The notes: generated from the letters alone by a model not told the origin. Positions 6,407 to 14,032 are shown, counted from the first letter of the stretch. The stretch: DNA of 17,360 bases from Streptomyces violaceoruber (GCA_000720805.1 JODI01000125.1:1-17360), one strand, 5' to 3'. Numbers and translations: made by a program.

Positions 6407-8070
6407 CAGTTGTCCGCCGTTCCGGTCAGCGCCGGCATGGCCGACGCGGCGTGGGTGAGTTCGGTGACGGTGAGGGCCTCACCGCTGAGTTCGGCGGTCA
6501 CGGTGCCCCGTACGAAGACCAGGGCGCGGTGGCACACGTCGGCGACTTCCTCGAAGTCGGTGGAGATGAGGAGGACCGCGAGTCCTTGGGCGAGCGCGTC
6601 GTCGAGCAGGCGGTAGATCTCCGCCTTGGCGCCCACGTCGACTCCCGAGGTCGGCTCCTCCAGGATCACGACGCGTCTGCTCAGCCGCAGCCAGCGGCCG
6701 ATCATGACCTTCTGCTGGTTGCCGCCGGAGAGGGTCGCGATGGGGGCCTCGGAGTTGGTGGGCCGTACGCCGAACCGCTCGACCAGCGAGGCCGCTTTCG
6801 CGCGCTCGCGTGCCGGGCTGATCCAGCGCCACGGGGAGCGGCTGTCGGCGCGCGGGTTGGCCAGGAAGTTCTCCCGTACGGTGAGTTCGAGGGCGCAGCC
6901 CTCCTCCTGGCGGTTGCTGGTGACGAAGCCGATCCCCGCGTCGACGGCCGCGGCGGTCGAGGCCGGCCGGTACGGCCTGCCGTCGAGGAGTGCCTCGCCG
7001 TCCTGGATCGGCCGGGATCCGGCGAGGGCACGGCCGAGGTCCATGTGCCCGGCGCCGGTGAGGCCGACCATGCCGAGCACCTCCCCCGCGCGCAGGTCCA
7101 GGTCGACGGGGCCCGCGCCGTCCGTGGTGACGCCGGTGAGACGCAGCACGGTCGGGGCCTCGCCGCTGCGGGTCCGGGGGCCGGGCTCCGGGCGGTGGCT
7201 CTCCGGTTCGTGGCCGACGATGTCGCGCACGATGCGGTCGGGGCCGTGGTCGGCGAGGCGGCCCTCGCTGATGAGGCGGCCGTCGCGCAGGACCGCGAAG
7301 CTGTCGGCGACCTGGTAGACCTCGTCGAGCCGGTGGCTGACGTAGATGATGCCGTGGCCGCGGTCGCGCAAGGTGTGCAGGACCTCGAAGAGGCAGGCGC
7401 AGTCGGCGGCGGGCAGGCTCGCGGTGGGTTCGTCGAGGACGATCAGCCGGGCCCGGGTGGACAGGGCGCGGGCGATGGCGACGAGGGACCGTTCGGCGCG
7501 GGTGAGGTCGGCGACGGCGGCGTCCGGGTCGAGGTGACCGGCGACGATGTCCAGCGCCTCGGTGCTGCGCTCGCGGACCTGCCGCCAGGAGACGAGCCCC
7601 GCCCGGCGCGGGTAGCCGGTGCCGAGGGCGATGTTCTCGGCGACCGTCATCCACTCGATCAGACCGAGGTCCTGGTGGATGAAGGACATCTCCGCCGAGG
7701 CGGCGTCGGTGCCGAGGGGGTGACCGGCGACGGTGACCTCGCCCTGGTCGGCCCGGTAGATCCCGGCGAGGATCTTGATAAGGGTGGATTTTCCCGCCCC
7801 ATTGTGACCCAATAGGGCGACGACGCTGCCCGAGTGGATGTCGAGGTCGACATCGGCGAGAGCGAGGGTGCCGCCGAACCGCTTGCGCAGCCCGCGGATG
7901 CTCACCAGGGGGTCGCCGGAGGCCTGGGGGCCGGCCGACGGGCCGGGGGCGGACGGGCCGGGGACCGGATCGGATGCGGTGCCGGATGCGGCATCGGCTG
8001 CGTCGTCGGCTACGTCGGCTTTTTCAGCTCTGTCAGCCGCGTCGGCTGTGTCATCGGGAGCGTCATGCAC
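6406..8070 (-). CDS. Sugar ABC transporter ATP-binding protein (RbsA/MglA type, two ABC domains)
   Basis: This 554-residue protein powers the importer by ATP hydrolysis. ABC domain 1 (about residues 55-285) has Walker A GHNGAGKST at 88-96, Walker B LIVLDEP near 209-215, and the switch His in YVSHRLDE. Its signature is degenerate (LTRAERS instead of LSGGQ). ABC domain 2 (about 308-554) has a degenerate Walker A (GLTGAGHMDLG), an intact signature LSGGNQQK near 447-454, and Walker B VVILEEP with Glu in place of the usual Asp. One weak and one strong half is normal in the RbsA class. The first ~50 residues are an Ala/Asp/Pro-rich extension before the first beta-strand. GTG at 8070 is chosen because GGAG lies 6 bases upstream; the in-frame ATG at 8262 would pass through a hairpin and the promoter. 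First gene of the importer operon. Confidence 0.94.
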   Translation of the reverse strand: MHDAPDDTADAADRAEKADVADDAADAASGTASDPVPGPSAPGPSAGPQASGDPLVSIRGLRKRFGGTLALADVDLDIHSGSVVALLGHNGAGKSTLIKILAGIYRADQGEVTVAGHPLGTDAASAEMSFIHQDLGLIEWMTVAENIALGTGYPRRAGLVSWRQVRERSTEALDIVAGHLDPDAAVADLTRAERSLVAIARALSTRARLIVLDEPTASLPAADCACLFEVLHTLRDRGHGIIYVSHRLDEVYQVADSFAVLRDGRLISEGRLADHGPDRIVRDIVGHEPESHRPEPGPRTRSGEAPTVLRLTGVTTDGAGPVDLDLRAGEVLGMVGLTGAGHMDLGRALAGSRPIQDGEALLDGRPYRPASTAAAVDAGIGFVTSNRQEEGCALELTVRENFLANPRADSRSPWRWISPARERAKAASLVERFGVRPTNSEAPIATLSGGNQQKVMIGRWLRLSRRVVILEEPTSGVDVGAKAEIYRLLDDALAQGLAVLLISTDFEEVADVCHRALVFVRGTVTAELSGEALTVTELTHAASAMPALTGTADN

Positions 8071-8114
8071 GGACTTCTCCGAAGGATCTGCCAGCCGAGG
8101 GCCACTCCATCGGC

Positions 8115-8153
8115 TTGACCAGCATCCTGTACACCTCCCAGCATCTTGGTCAA
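8115..8153. promoter_or_regulatory. Inverted repeat (operator candidate) before the importer operon
   Basis: TTGACCA at 8115-8121 and TGGTCAA at 8147-8153 are exact inverted copies whose centres are 32 bp apart, about three helical turns. Each is associated with CAGCAT (8120-8125 and 8139-8144). The pair overlaps the candidate promoter of the importer, so a repressor could bind both arms on one face. Which regulator binds is unknown; the adjacent IclR protein is a candidate. Confidence 0.5.
8124..8153 (-). promoter_or_regulatory. Candidate sigma70-like promoter of the importer operon
   Basis: On the minus strand TTGACC (8153-8148) is followed after 18 bases by CAGGAT (8129-8124). This is close to the Streptomyces vegetative consensus TTGAC-N16/18-TAGGAT. 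It lies 54 bases before the GTG start of the ATPase gene. Prediction by eye only. Confidence 0.45.
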
Positions 8154-8184
8154 TAGCTCCGTTGGGATTTATTGCCCCAAAGTT

Positions 8185-8222
8185 ACGGCGGCCGTACGGA
8201 GAGATCTCCGTACGGCCGCCGT
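8185..8222 (-). terminator. 38-bp hairpin between the IclR gene and the importer operon
   Basis: Bases 8185-8202 and 8205-8222 are perfect 18-base complementary arms separated by only two bases. The hairpin lies 67 bases past the stop of the IclR gene and about 115 bases before the importer start. It lacks a U-run, as many Streptomyces terminators do. It most likely ends IclR transcription and insulates the importer promoter; a protein-binding palindrome is the alternative. Confidence 0.65.
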
Positions 8223-8233
8223 GAAGCAGCACT

Positions 8234-8263
8234 GAGTTGCACCGAGTTGCACCGACCAGCACC
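8234..8263. repeat. Three 10-bp tandem repeats
   Basis: GAGTTGCACC occurs twice in tandem (8234-8243, 8244-8253), followed by a diverged third unit GACCAGCACC (8254-8263). The array sits between the IclR stop and the 38-bp hairpin. No function can be assigned. Confidence 0.7.
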
Positions 8264-8289
8264 GGGAGGGCCGCCGACCGGCCCCGACG

Positions 8290-9084
8290 TCAGCTCCTGC
8301 CGGCCGGCGCCCCCTGCGGGAGCATCGGGTTCTCCAGCCCCGCCGCTATGACCCGCAGATCCTTCAGCAGCGCCTCGCGGAACTCGTCGTCGAGGCGGGC
8401 CTTGAGGACGGTGACACTGATCGCGAACGGCGCCGAGTCCGTGCGGAAGCCGTTGACCGGCACGGACAGGCAGAGGATGCCCGCCGTGGTCTCCTCGTCG
8501 TCGATCGCGTAGCCGCGCTCCCTGGTCTCGGCCAGGTCCGCCATCAGGGCCGGCACCGAGGTGATGGACCGCTCGCTGAGCGCGGGCAGGGCACGGCCGC
8601 GCAGCCGGTCCTCGGCCACCGCCGGGTCCAGGGTGGACAGGATGGCCTTGCCGGTGGCCGTGCAGTTCGCGGGGAAGCGGTCGCCGATGTTGGCGGTCAG
8701 GCGCAACGGCTGCGTGCCGTCGTAACGCCCCAGGTAGAGGACGTCCAGGCCGTCGAGTACGGCGACCCGGGCGGTCTCCCGGGAGATGTGGGAGCTGCGC
8801 CGGCACAGTTCGTAGAAGTCACGCAGCTGATCGACGGTGTTCAGGTACCGCCCGCCGAGCTCGACGAGCTTGCGCCCGAGGCTGAAGCCGGAGCCGTTGC
8901 GCGCGATCATGCCGGCCGCCTCCAGCGAGGCGCACAGATTGCCCGTCGAGGACTTCGGCAGGTCCAGGGCGCGCGCGAGCTCACTCACCGACAGCGGGCG
9001 GCCCTCCGCCTCACCGAGTGCGTCGAGGATCGCCACGGCCCGCGTCACGGCGGGGACGAGACTGCCCGGATCACTTGCGCTCAC
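8290..9084 (-). CDS. IclR-family transcriptional regulator
   Basis: This 264-residue regulator has a winged helix-turn-helix at about residues 10-70 (AVTRAVAILDALGE, LSVSELARALDLPKSSTGNL, GSGFSLGRKLVELG) and a GAF-like effector domain after about residue 80 (GDRFPANCTATGKAILS, RGYAIDDEETTAGILCLSVPV). These are characteristic of IclR proteins, which bind small carboxylates or sugar derivatives. GTG at 9084 is preferred over GTG at 9096, because GGTGGAG lies 6 bases before it. It is divergent from the cyclase/dehydrogenase operon and upstream of the importer on the same strand, so it may control both. The related sequence boxes at 9113-9127 and 14096-14109 extend that idea to the kinase/idonate genes. 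The effector is unknown. Confidence 0.94.
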   Translation of the reverse strand: MSASDPGSLVPAVTRAVAILDALGEAEGRPLSVSELARALDLPKSSTGNLCASLEAAGMIARNGSGFSLGRKLVELGGRYLNTVDQLRDFYELCRRSSHISRETARVAVLDGLDVLYLGRYDGTQPLRLTANIGDRFPANCTATGKAILSTLDPAVAEDRLRGRALPALSERSITSVPALMADLAETRERGYAIDDEETTAGILCLSVPVNGFRTDSAPFAISVTVLKARLDDEFREALLKDLRVIAAGLENPMLPQGAPAGRS

Positions 9085-9112
9085 CAGTATCTCCACCCAT
9101 CATTCTGTTCGT

Positions 9113-9127
9113 CGTTCAGCATTTTGG
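9113..9127. promoter_or_regulatory. Candidate regulator box, IclR/cyclase divergent region
   Basis: CGTTCAGCATTTTGG lies in the 194-base divergent region 9085-9278. With its left flank (TGTTCGT) it closely matches the box at 14096-14109, allowing one-base gaps. GTCGTTC (9111-9117) also has an inverted partner GAACGAC at 9150-9156, and ATTGTC (9130-9135) pairs with GACAAT (9154-9159). Binding by the neighbouring IclR protein is inferred. No convincing promoter was recognised here. Confidence 0.45.
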
Positions 9128-9278
9128 CTATTGTCCCTCGTGTGCCCCCGAACGACAATGCCGTCGGCGCACGCTTTGCCGTCGAGATTCTCCGCTTCCC
9201 TTCGGACCACTCGACCGTAGCGCGACCTCTGGGGGCCGGCCGACGACACCCTCCGAGCCTTGGAGCGTTGAACAGCAG

Positions 9279-10232
9279 ATGACCAGCAACCCGCATGATC
9301 CGCCTCCCAACGGTCCCCCGATGTCCCGCGAGGACTTCGACGCGCTCTTCGACGAGCTGAGCACCTGGGGCCGCTGGGCCCCGGCCGACGCCGACCGCGG
9401 CGCCTGGAACCGGGTCACCCCCGAGCACGCACGGCGCGCCGCCACCCTGGTCCGCACCGGCACCACCGTCCCCACGGCCCTGCCCTGGAACACGGTGCCC
9501 GGCCCGGACAACGGCAAGCCCGCCCTCCACTACATGTCCGACCTCGGCGACATCGAGGCCCCCGAACCGTCCTGCCACAAGGATTTCATCGCCGTCGACT
9601 ACCACGGCAAGGGCGTCAGCCACCTCGACGCGCTCTCCCACATCGCCTACCGCGGACAGCTCTACGACGGCCGCACCGCACGCGAGGTCGTCGACTCGGG
9701 CGGTGCCCGCTTCGGCGCGGTCTCCGCTCTCGGCCCGCTCGTCACCAAGGGCGTCCTGCTCGACCTGCCCGCCGTGCTGGGCACCGACTGGCTGGAGCCC
9801 GGCCGGGCCGTGCACGCCGAGGACGTCGCCGCCGCCGAGAAGGCCCTCGGGGTCACCGTCGGCGAGGGCGACGCGGTGCTGCTGCGCTCCGGCCATTTCC
9901 GGCGCCGCGCCGAACTCGGCGCCTGGAACCCGGACAACGCCAGCGCCGGCTTCCACGTGGACACCATGCCCCTGTTCGCCGAGCGCGGGATCGCGCTGCT
10001 CGGCGGCGACGGCGACAGCGACGTACGGCCCTCCCCCGTCGAAGGGCTGCACTCCCCCGTGCACGCCCTCGCGATCACCGCCATGGGCGTGCCGCTGCTG
10101 GACAACCTCGACCTCGAACCGCTCTCCGCCGCCTGCGCCCAGGCCGGCCGCTACGAGTTCCTGTTCGTCGTGGCCCCGCTGAACGTCCCCGGCGGCACGG
10201 GTTCACCCGTCAACCCGATCGCGGTGCTGTGA
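9279..10232 (+). CDS. Cyclase-family (kynurenine formamidase-like) metal-dependent hydrolase
   Basis: The 317-residue protein belongs to the putative cyclase family (Pfam PF04199), metal-dependent hydrolases that open amides, lactones or esters. The metal-binding motif is visible as H109-G-K-G-V-S-H115-L-D117-A-L-S-H121, matching HxGxxHxDxxxH. Further family features are DAVLLRSGHF (about 215) and HSPVHALAITAMGVPLLDNL near the C-terminus. ATG at 9279 is used; GGAG lies 13 bases upstream, rather far, and ATG at 9321 is a possible alternative without a ribosome site. No signal peptide, so it is cytoplasmic. It begins a three-gene operon and overlaps the next start by one base (TGATG). In a sugar-acid cluster it could hydrolyse an aldonolactone or open a cyclic intermediate, but this is inference; the substrate cannot be read from the sequence. 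Confidence 0.9.
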   Translation: MTSNPHDPPPNGPPMSREDFDALFDELSTWGRWAPADADRGAWNRVTPEHARRAATLVRTGTTVPTALPWNTVPGPDNGKPALHYMSDLGDIEAPEPSCHKDFIAVDYHGKGVSHLDALSHIAYRGQLYDGRTAREVVDSGGARFGAVSALGPLVTKGVLLDLPAVLGTDWLEPGRAVHAEDVAAAEKALGVTVGEGDAVLLRSGHFRRRAELGAWNPDNASAGFHVDTMPLFAERGIALLGGDGDSDVRPSPVEGLHSPVHALAITAMGVPLLDNLDLEPLSAACAQAGRYEFLFVVAPLNVPGGTGSPVNPIAVL

Positions 10233-11329
10233 TGGGTACCGCGTCGGGCCCGGGGTCCACCGCGTCAGGCGCTGGGTTCCGGGTCGGCGTCAGCCGGGAC
10301 TTCCTGGACGCGGACGGCCGCAACGTGTGGGGCGACATCCGGCTCGGCGAGCTCGACGCCGCCGGGGTCGACTGGCACTACCTGCCGCGCGACACCGCGG
10401 AACTCCTCGGGAGCGACGTCGACGGCCTGGACGCCGTCCTGTTCGCCGGCCCCGCCGTCACGGCACGCACCTTCGAGGGTGCCGTCCACCCGCCCCTGCT
10501 CTTCGCCCGCTTCGGTGTCGGCTACGACGCCGTCGACCTCAACGCGTGCACCCGCAACGGCGCCCTGGTGACGATCACCCCGGACGGCGCCCGGCGCCCG
10601 GTCGCCACCGCCGCCCTCACCCTGCTGCTGTCCGTGCTGCACAACGTGACCGCCAAGGACCGGCTGGTGCGGGAGGGCCGCTGGGCGGAGAAGGAACAGT
10701 GGATGGGCCTCGGGCTCACCGGCCGCCGCATAGGGCTGATCGGGCTCGGCAACACGGCCCGTGACCTGGTCGGACTGCTCCGCCCGTTCGAGGTCGACCT
10801 CGTGGCGTACGACCCGTACTGCCCACCGGAGACCGCCGCCGCGCTCGGCGTCGCGCTCGCGGACGTCGACACCGTGATGGCTCAGGCCGACGCCGTGATC
10901 GTGATGTGCGCGCTGACCGAGGAGACCCGCCATCTCGTCGACGCGCGGCGGCTGGCCCTGATGAAGCCCACGGCGGTGCTCCTCAATGTCGCCCGCGGAC
11001 CCATCGTGGACGAGGCCGCGCTGATCGAAGCGCTGCGGATCCGTCGTATCAGGGGCGCCGGACTCGACGTGTTCGAGAGCGAGCCGCCCGCCCCCGACAA
11101 CCCGTTGCTGGGCATGGACAACGTCGTGCTCAGCCCGCACGCCCTGGCCTGGACCGACGAGATGTCCACCGGGAACGGCGGCAGCGCGGTCCGGGCCGTA
11201 CTGGAGGTGGCGGCGGGCCGCGTACCGCCCTTCGTCGTCAACCGGGATGTGCTCGGGACTCCTCAACTGGCCGAGAGACTCGCCGAGTTGACGGCACGTC
11301 CGGACGCCCCGGCGGGAGCCGGCGCGTGA
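10232..11329 (+). CDS. D-2-hydroxyacid dehydrogenase (NAD-dependent)
   Basis: This 365-residue oxidoreductase would interconvert a D-2-hydroxyacid and its 2-keto acid using NAD(P). It has the family order: a split substrate domain (residues 15-120 and the C-terminus) around a Rossmann domain with IGLIGLGNTARDLVGLL (about 167-183). The catalytic set is complete: Arg255 in NVARGPIVDE, Glu284 in FESEPP and His303 in LSPHALAW. The start is ATG at 10232, overlapping the cyclase stop; a GTG one codon earlier is possible. It overlaps the next gene by 4 bases (GTGA), so the operon is translationally coupled. Relatives include phosphoglycerate, glyoxylate and 2-ketogluconate reductases. A sugar-acid or lactone-derived hydroxyacid is likely from the context, but the substrate is not identifiable. 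Confidence 0.93.
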   Translation: MGTASGPGSTASGAGFRVGVSRDFLDADGRNVWGDIRLGELDAAGVDWHYLPRDTAELLGSDVDGLDAVLFAGPAVTARTFEGAVHPPLLFARFGVGYDAVDLNACTRNGALVTITPDGARRPVATAALTLLLSVLHNVTAKDRLVREGRWAEKEQWMGLGLTGRRIGLIGLGNTARDLVGLLRPFEVDLVAYDPYCPPETAAALGVALADVDTVMAQADAVIVMCALTEETRHLVDARRLALMKPTAVLLNVARGPIVDEAALIEALRIRRIRGAGLDVFESEPPAPDNPLLGMDNVVLSPHALAWTDEMSTGNGGSAVRAVLEVAAGRVPPFVVNRDVLGTPQLAERLAELTARPDAPAGAGA

Positions 11330-12258
11330 ACGGGACCGGACCCGTGGGCACCGTCGGCTTCCTGGGGCTCGGTGCGATGGGGCTGCCCATGGCGGTGAAC
11401 CTCGCCCGGGCCGGATTCGACGTCCTCGTCTGGAACCGCGGCAGGCCCCCGCTGGAGGCCGCCGCGGCCGCCGGCTGTCGCACCGCCGCCGGCCCGGAGC
11501 AGGTGGCCGCCACCGCACCGGTCGTCCTCACCATGCTCCCCGACCTCCCGCAGGTGATCGAGCTGCTGGACGGCCCGGACGGACTGCGCTCCGGTCGGCC
11601 GGTCATGGACACCCTGGTGGTGATGGGCACCGTCTCCCCCGTCGCGGTGCGCGCCCTCGCGGAGAGGCTGCTCCCGCAGGGGATCACGGTCGTCGACGCT
11701 CCCGTCAGCGGCGGGGTGACCGGCGCCCGCGAGGCCGGTCTGTCGATCATGGCCGGGGGCCCGGTCGAGGCGGTCGCACGGGTCCGCCCGTATCTGGAGG
11801 CGATGGGCTCGACCGTACGGCGGATGGGCGACACCGGCGCCGGCTCGCTCGCCAAGGCGTGCAACCAGCTCGTCGTCGCCGGAACCCTGGTCGCGCTCGC
11901 CGAGGCCGTACTGCTCGGCGAACGCGGCGGACTCGACCCCACCGCGCTGCTCGACGTACTGGCCGGCGGCCTCGCCTCCTCCGAGGTGCTGACACAGAAG
12001 CGGCGTCACCTGGCCGAGGGCGACTTCACTCCGTCCGGCCCGGCCCGCTACCTCCACAAGGACCTCGGGTTCGTCCTGGACAGCGCCGACGACGAAGGCG
12101 TCACGCTGCCGCTCTCCACCACCGTCGCCGGCCTGTACGCGGCCATCGACGCACAGGGCCTGGGCGACCTGGACAACAGCGTCGTCCTCGGCCTGCTGCG
12201 CGACGCCTCGCCCCACTCCCGTGATCTCCCTACTCCCCCGCTCGCCCCACTTCCCTGA
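11326..12258 (+). CDS. 3-hydroxyisobutyrate dehydrogenase-family (beta-hydroxyacid) dehydrogenase
   Basis: The 310-residue protein is an NAD(P)-dependent beta-hydroxyacid dehydrogenase. An N-terminal Rossmann domain (NAD_binding_2) opens with VGFLGLGAMGLPMAVNLARAG. The substrate motif DAPVSGGVTGAREAG lies near residues 124-138. The helical C-terminal domain has the catalytic Lys177 and Asn180 in GAGSLAKACNQ. GTG at 11326 is chosen from the 4-base overlap with the preceding gene and GGGAG about 10 bases upstream. Family members reduce tartronate semialdehyde, or oxidise 3-hydroxyisobutyrate or sugar-derived acids; the substrate here is unknown. It is the last gene of the operon and a distant paralogue of the gene at 14128. 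The final ~12 residues (Pro-rich) look like an unconserved tail. Confidence 0.92.
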   Translation: MNGTGPVGTVGFLGLGAMGLPMAVNLARAGFDVLVWNRGRPPLEAAAAAGCRTAAGPEQVAATAPVVLTMLPDLPQVIELLDGPDGLRSGRPVMDTLVVMGTVSPVAVRALAERLLPQGITVVDAPVSGGVTGAREAGLSIMAGGPVEAVARVRPYLEAMGSTVRRMGDTGAGSLAKACNQLVVAGTLVALAEAVLLGERGGLDPTALLDVLAGGLASSEVLTQKRRHLAEGDFTPSGPARYLHKDLGFVLDSADDEGVTLPLSTTVAGLYAAIDAQGLGDLDNSVVLGLLRDASPHSRDLPTPPLAPLP

Positions 12259-12324
12259 TCTCCGCACTTCCGCGGCCCGTGCCCGCCTGCGCCCGGGGAC
12301 GGGGGCGCGGGCGCGGGCGGAGGT

Positions 12325-12353
12325 GTGGTCATGGCCGCCGCGGCCATGACCAC
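12325..12353. terminator. Bidirectional hairpin between convergent genes
   Basis: A 29-base near-perfect palindrome with 14-base complementary arms and one central base (outer arm GTGGTCATGGCCGC) lies 67 bases past the dehydrogenase stop and 62 bases past the convergent kinase stop. It probably terminates both transcripts. No U-run is present. Confidence 0.7.
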
Positions 12354-12367
12354 CGGTCAGCTCTGGC

Positions 12368-12418
12368 GATGACCGCATGCCGCGGATGACCGCCGGCCGC
12401 AGATGACCGCAGTCTCAC
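12368..12418. repeat. 17-bp tandem repeat, three copies
   Basis: GATGACCGC recurs at 12368, 12385 and 12402, exactly 17 bases apart, within diverged 17-bp units. The last copy runs into the end of the kinase gene. Each unit carries ATGA, so three very short frames on the plus strand overlap stop-to-start. No coding function is claimed. Confidence 0.7.
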
Positions 12419-13938
12419 CTCGACCTCCTACGCCCGCCCTTACCGGGGAGCAGCCGCCAACCCCTGTCCCCCCCGAGGAGTTGATACAGCTGTTCGCCGA
12501 GCCCCCGCGTCTCTGCCAGCCGCCGCACCGCCGTCCGGTCGGGGGTCACGGTGCGGTGGGCGCGGGCGCCCGGCACCGGGGCGGTCAGCGAGGGCAGGGC
12601 ACCGAGCGCGTGCCGGGCCAGCAGCGCGGCACCGAAGCCCGAGCCCGCGGCGTCGTCGGTGATCTCCAGCGGCATGTCGAGCGCGGCGGCGACGATCTCC
12701 GCCCACAGGGTGGAACGCAGCGCGCCCCCGGTGGCCCGTACCGAGGTGATCGGGGCGTCTGCGGCGAGCAAGGAGTCGCGCACGAGGGCGAGTTGCCGTC
12801 CGACACCCTCGACCATGGCCCGGGTCATGTGGGCCCTGCCGTGTCCGCGGCGCAGCCCGATCAGGGCGCCGCGCGCGTCCGGGTCCCACCAGGGTGCACG
12901 CTCCCCGAGCAGGTAGGGCAGGGCGATCAGGCCCTCGGAGCCCGGCTCCACCTGGGCCGCCTCCTTCAGCAGGTCGCCGACGTCGACGCCGCCGAAGGAC
13001 TCGGCCGCCCACTGGGCGACGACCCCGGCGTTGCTGACCGCCCCGCCGAGCACCCACAGCCCGTCGGCGAGGTAGTAGCAGAACACCCGGCAGCGTTCGT
13101 CCACGCCCGGCTGGTCGCGTACGACGCGGAGGGCGCCGCTGGTGCCGAGGGACAGCGCGGCGGTGGCCGGCGCGGTGGCCCCGACGGCGAGATTGGCCAG
13201 CGGGCCGTCCCCGGCGCCCGCGACCACGGGCAGTCCGGCGGGCAGCCCCAGCGCGGCGGCGGCTTCCGGGAGCAGCGTGAACACGGCGGTCGGCGGTACC
13301 AGTTCGGGCAGTCGGTCGGCGCTCACCCCGGCGGCGTCCAGGGCGGGGCCGTGCCATCGGGTGGTGCGCATGCCGAGCAGGCCGGTGGCGGAGGCGCAGG
13401 ACAGGTCGGTGACCAGCCTGCCCGTGAACCGGGAGAGGACGTAGTCCTTCAGACCGCACCAGGCGGCCGTACGCCGGACGAGTCCCGGCTCGTGCGCCGT
13501 GAACCAGGCGAGCTTGGTCAGCGGGGCCATGGAGTGCACGGGGGTTCCGGTCGCCCGGTGCAGGGCGTCGGCGCCGCCGGCTGCCCGCAGACGCCCGGCG
13601 ATGTCGGCGGCCCGGGTGTCCGCCCAGCTCAGCGCCGGGGTGAGCGGTTCGCCGGAGGAATCCAGGGCGAGCAGGGTGTGCAGGGCCGCACTGAAGGAGA
13701 GGGCGACGACCGTGAGACCGCGCCCGGCGCAGAGCCCGGCGCTCTCCCGGACCGCGTCTCTCACTCCGGCCAGCACCGTGTCCGGGTCGTGGACGGCCTC
13801 CCCGTGCCGCCCGGTGCGCAGAGGTGCGGGACGTTCGACGGTCGAGACCACCCGGCAGGCACCGTCCACCGCGACCACCTTGGTGGCGGTCGTGCCCAGA
13901 TCTATCCCGAGCACTACCTGGGTTTCGTCCTTCGTCAC
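12415..13938 (-). CDS. gntK: FGGY-family carbohydrate kinase, gluconokinase-like
   Basis: This 507-residue kinase most likely phosphorylates D-gluconate to 6-phosphogluconate. The N-terminal lobe has the phosphate-binding LGIDLGTTATKVVAVD. SFSAALHTLLALDSSGEPLT followed by SWADTRA, LKDYVLSRFTGR and SCASATGLLGM resemble the FGGY gluconate kinases of Bacillus more than xylulokinases. The catalytic base is probably the Asp of AGAGDGPLANLA. LSLGTSGALR and LPYLLGERAPWWDPDARGA are C-lobe motifs of the family. GTG at 13938 is chosen because GGAG lies 9 bases upstream and the frame then begins just before the first beta-strand; the in-frame ATG at 14016 would add 26 unconserved residues. It is divergent from the idonate-type operon. 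Xylulokinase is the main alternative. The last ~12 residues are unusually basic. Confidence 0.88.
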   Translation of the reverse strand: MTKDETQVVLGIDLGTTATKVVAVDGACRVVSTVERPAPLRTGRHGEAVHDPDTVLAGVRDAVRESAGLCAGRGLTVVALSFSAALHTLLALDSSGEPLTPALSWADTRAADIAGRLRAAGGADALHRATGTPVHSMAPLTKLAWFTAHEPGLVRRTAAWCGLKDYVLSRFTGRLVTDLSCASATGLLGMRTTRWHGPALDAAGVSADRLPELVPPTAVFTLLPEAAAALGLPAGLPVVAGAGDGPLANLAVGATAPATAALSLGTSGALRVVRDQPGVDERCRVFCYYLADGLWVLGGAVSNAGVVAQWAAESFGGVDVGDLLKEAAQVEPGSEGLIALPYLLGERAPWWDPDARGALIGLRRGHGRAHMTRAMVEGVGRQLALVRDSLLAADAPITSVRATGGALRSTLWAEIVAAALDMPLEITDDAAGSGFGAALLARHALGALPSLTAPVPGARAHRTVTPDRTAVRRLAETRGLGEQLYQLLGGDRGWRLLPGKGGRRRSR

Positions 13939-14006
13939 CGTCTTGGTCTCCGTTCCGTCCCGACGGACGTGGGGGGCACGACGTACATCCGCGAACGCCG
14001 AGGACC

Positions 14007-14020
14007 GTAACAGCATGTGG
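14007..14020. promoter_or_regulatory. Regulator box copy (kinase-proximal)
   Basis: GTAACAGCATGTGG matches the box at 14096-14109 at 12 of 14 positions, 89 bp away in the same orientation. It lies 69 bases before the kinase start. Its role is inferred. Confidence 0.4.
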
Positions 14021-14032
14021 AACTCAAGCCAA

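Noticed and set aside
5381..7815. Plus-strand frames (411 and 509 codons) across the permease and ATPase genes
   Set aside because: Antisense shadows, Gly/Asp/Val-rich and without motifs, over two well-defined transporter genes.
8071..8262. Longer ATPase start at ATG 8262
   Set aside because: It would translate through a strong hairpin and the candidate promoter, and has no ribosome site; GTG at 8070 has one.
8234..8263. Short direct repeats considered as a CRISPR-like or attachment site
   Set aside because: Units of 10 bases without spacers, no cas, integrase or tRNA gene nearby. Reported only as a tandem repeat.
12403..14010. Long plus-strand open frame (535 codons) antisense to the gluconokinase-like gene
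   Set aside because: It has no recognisable domain, is Gly/Arg/Val-rich, and is the expected mirror of a GC-rich gene. The minus-strand product has clear FGGY motifs.
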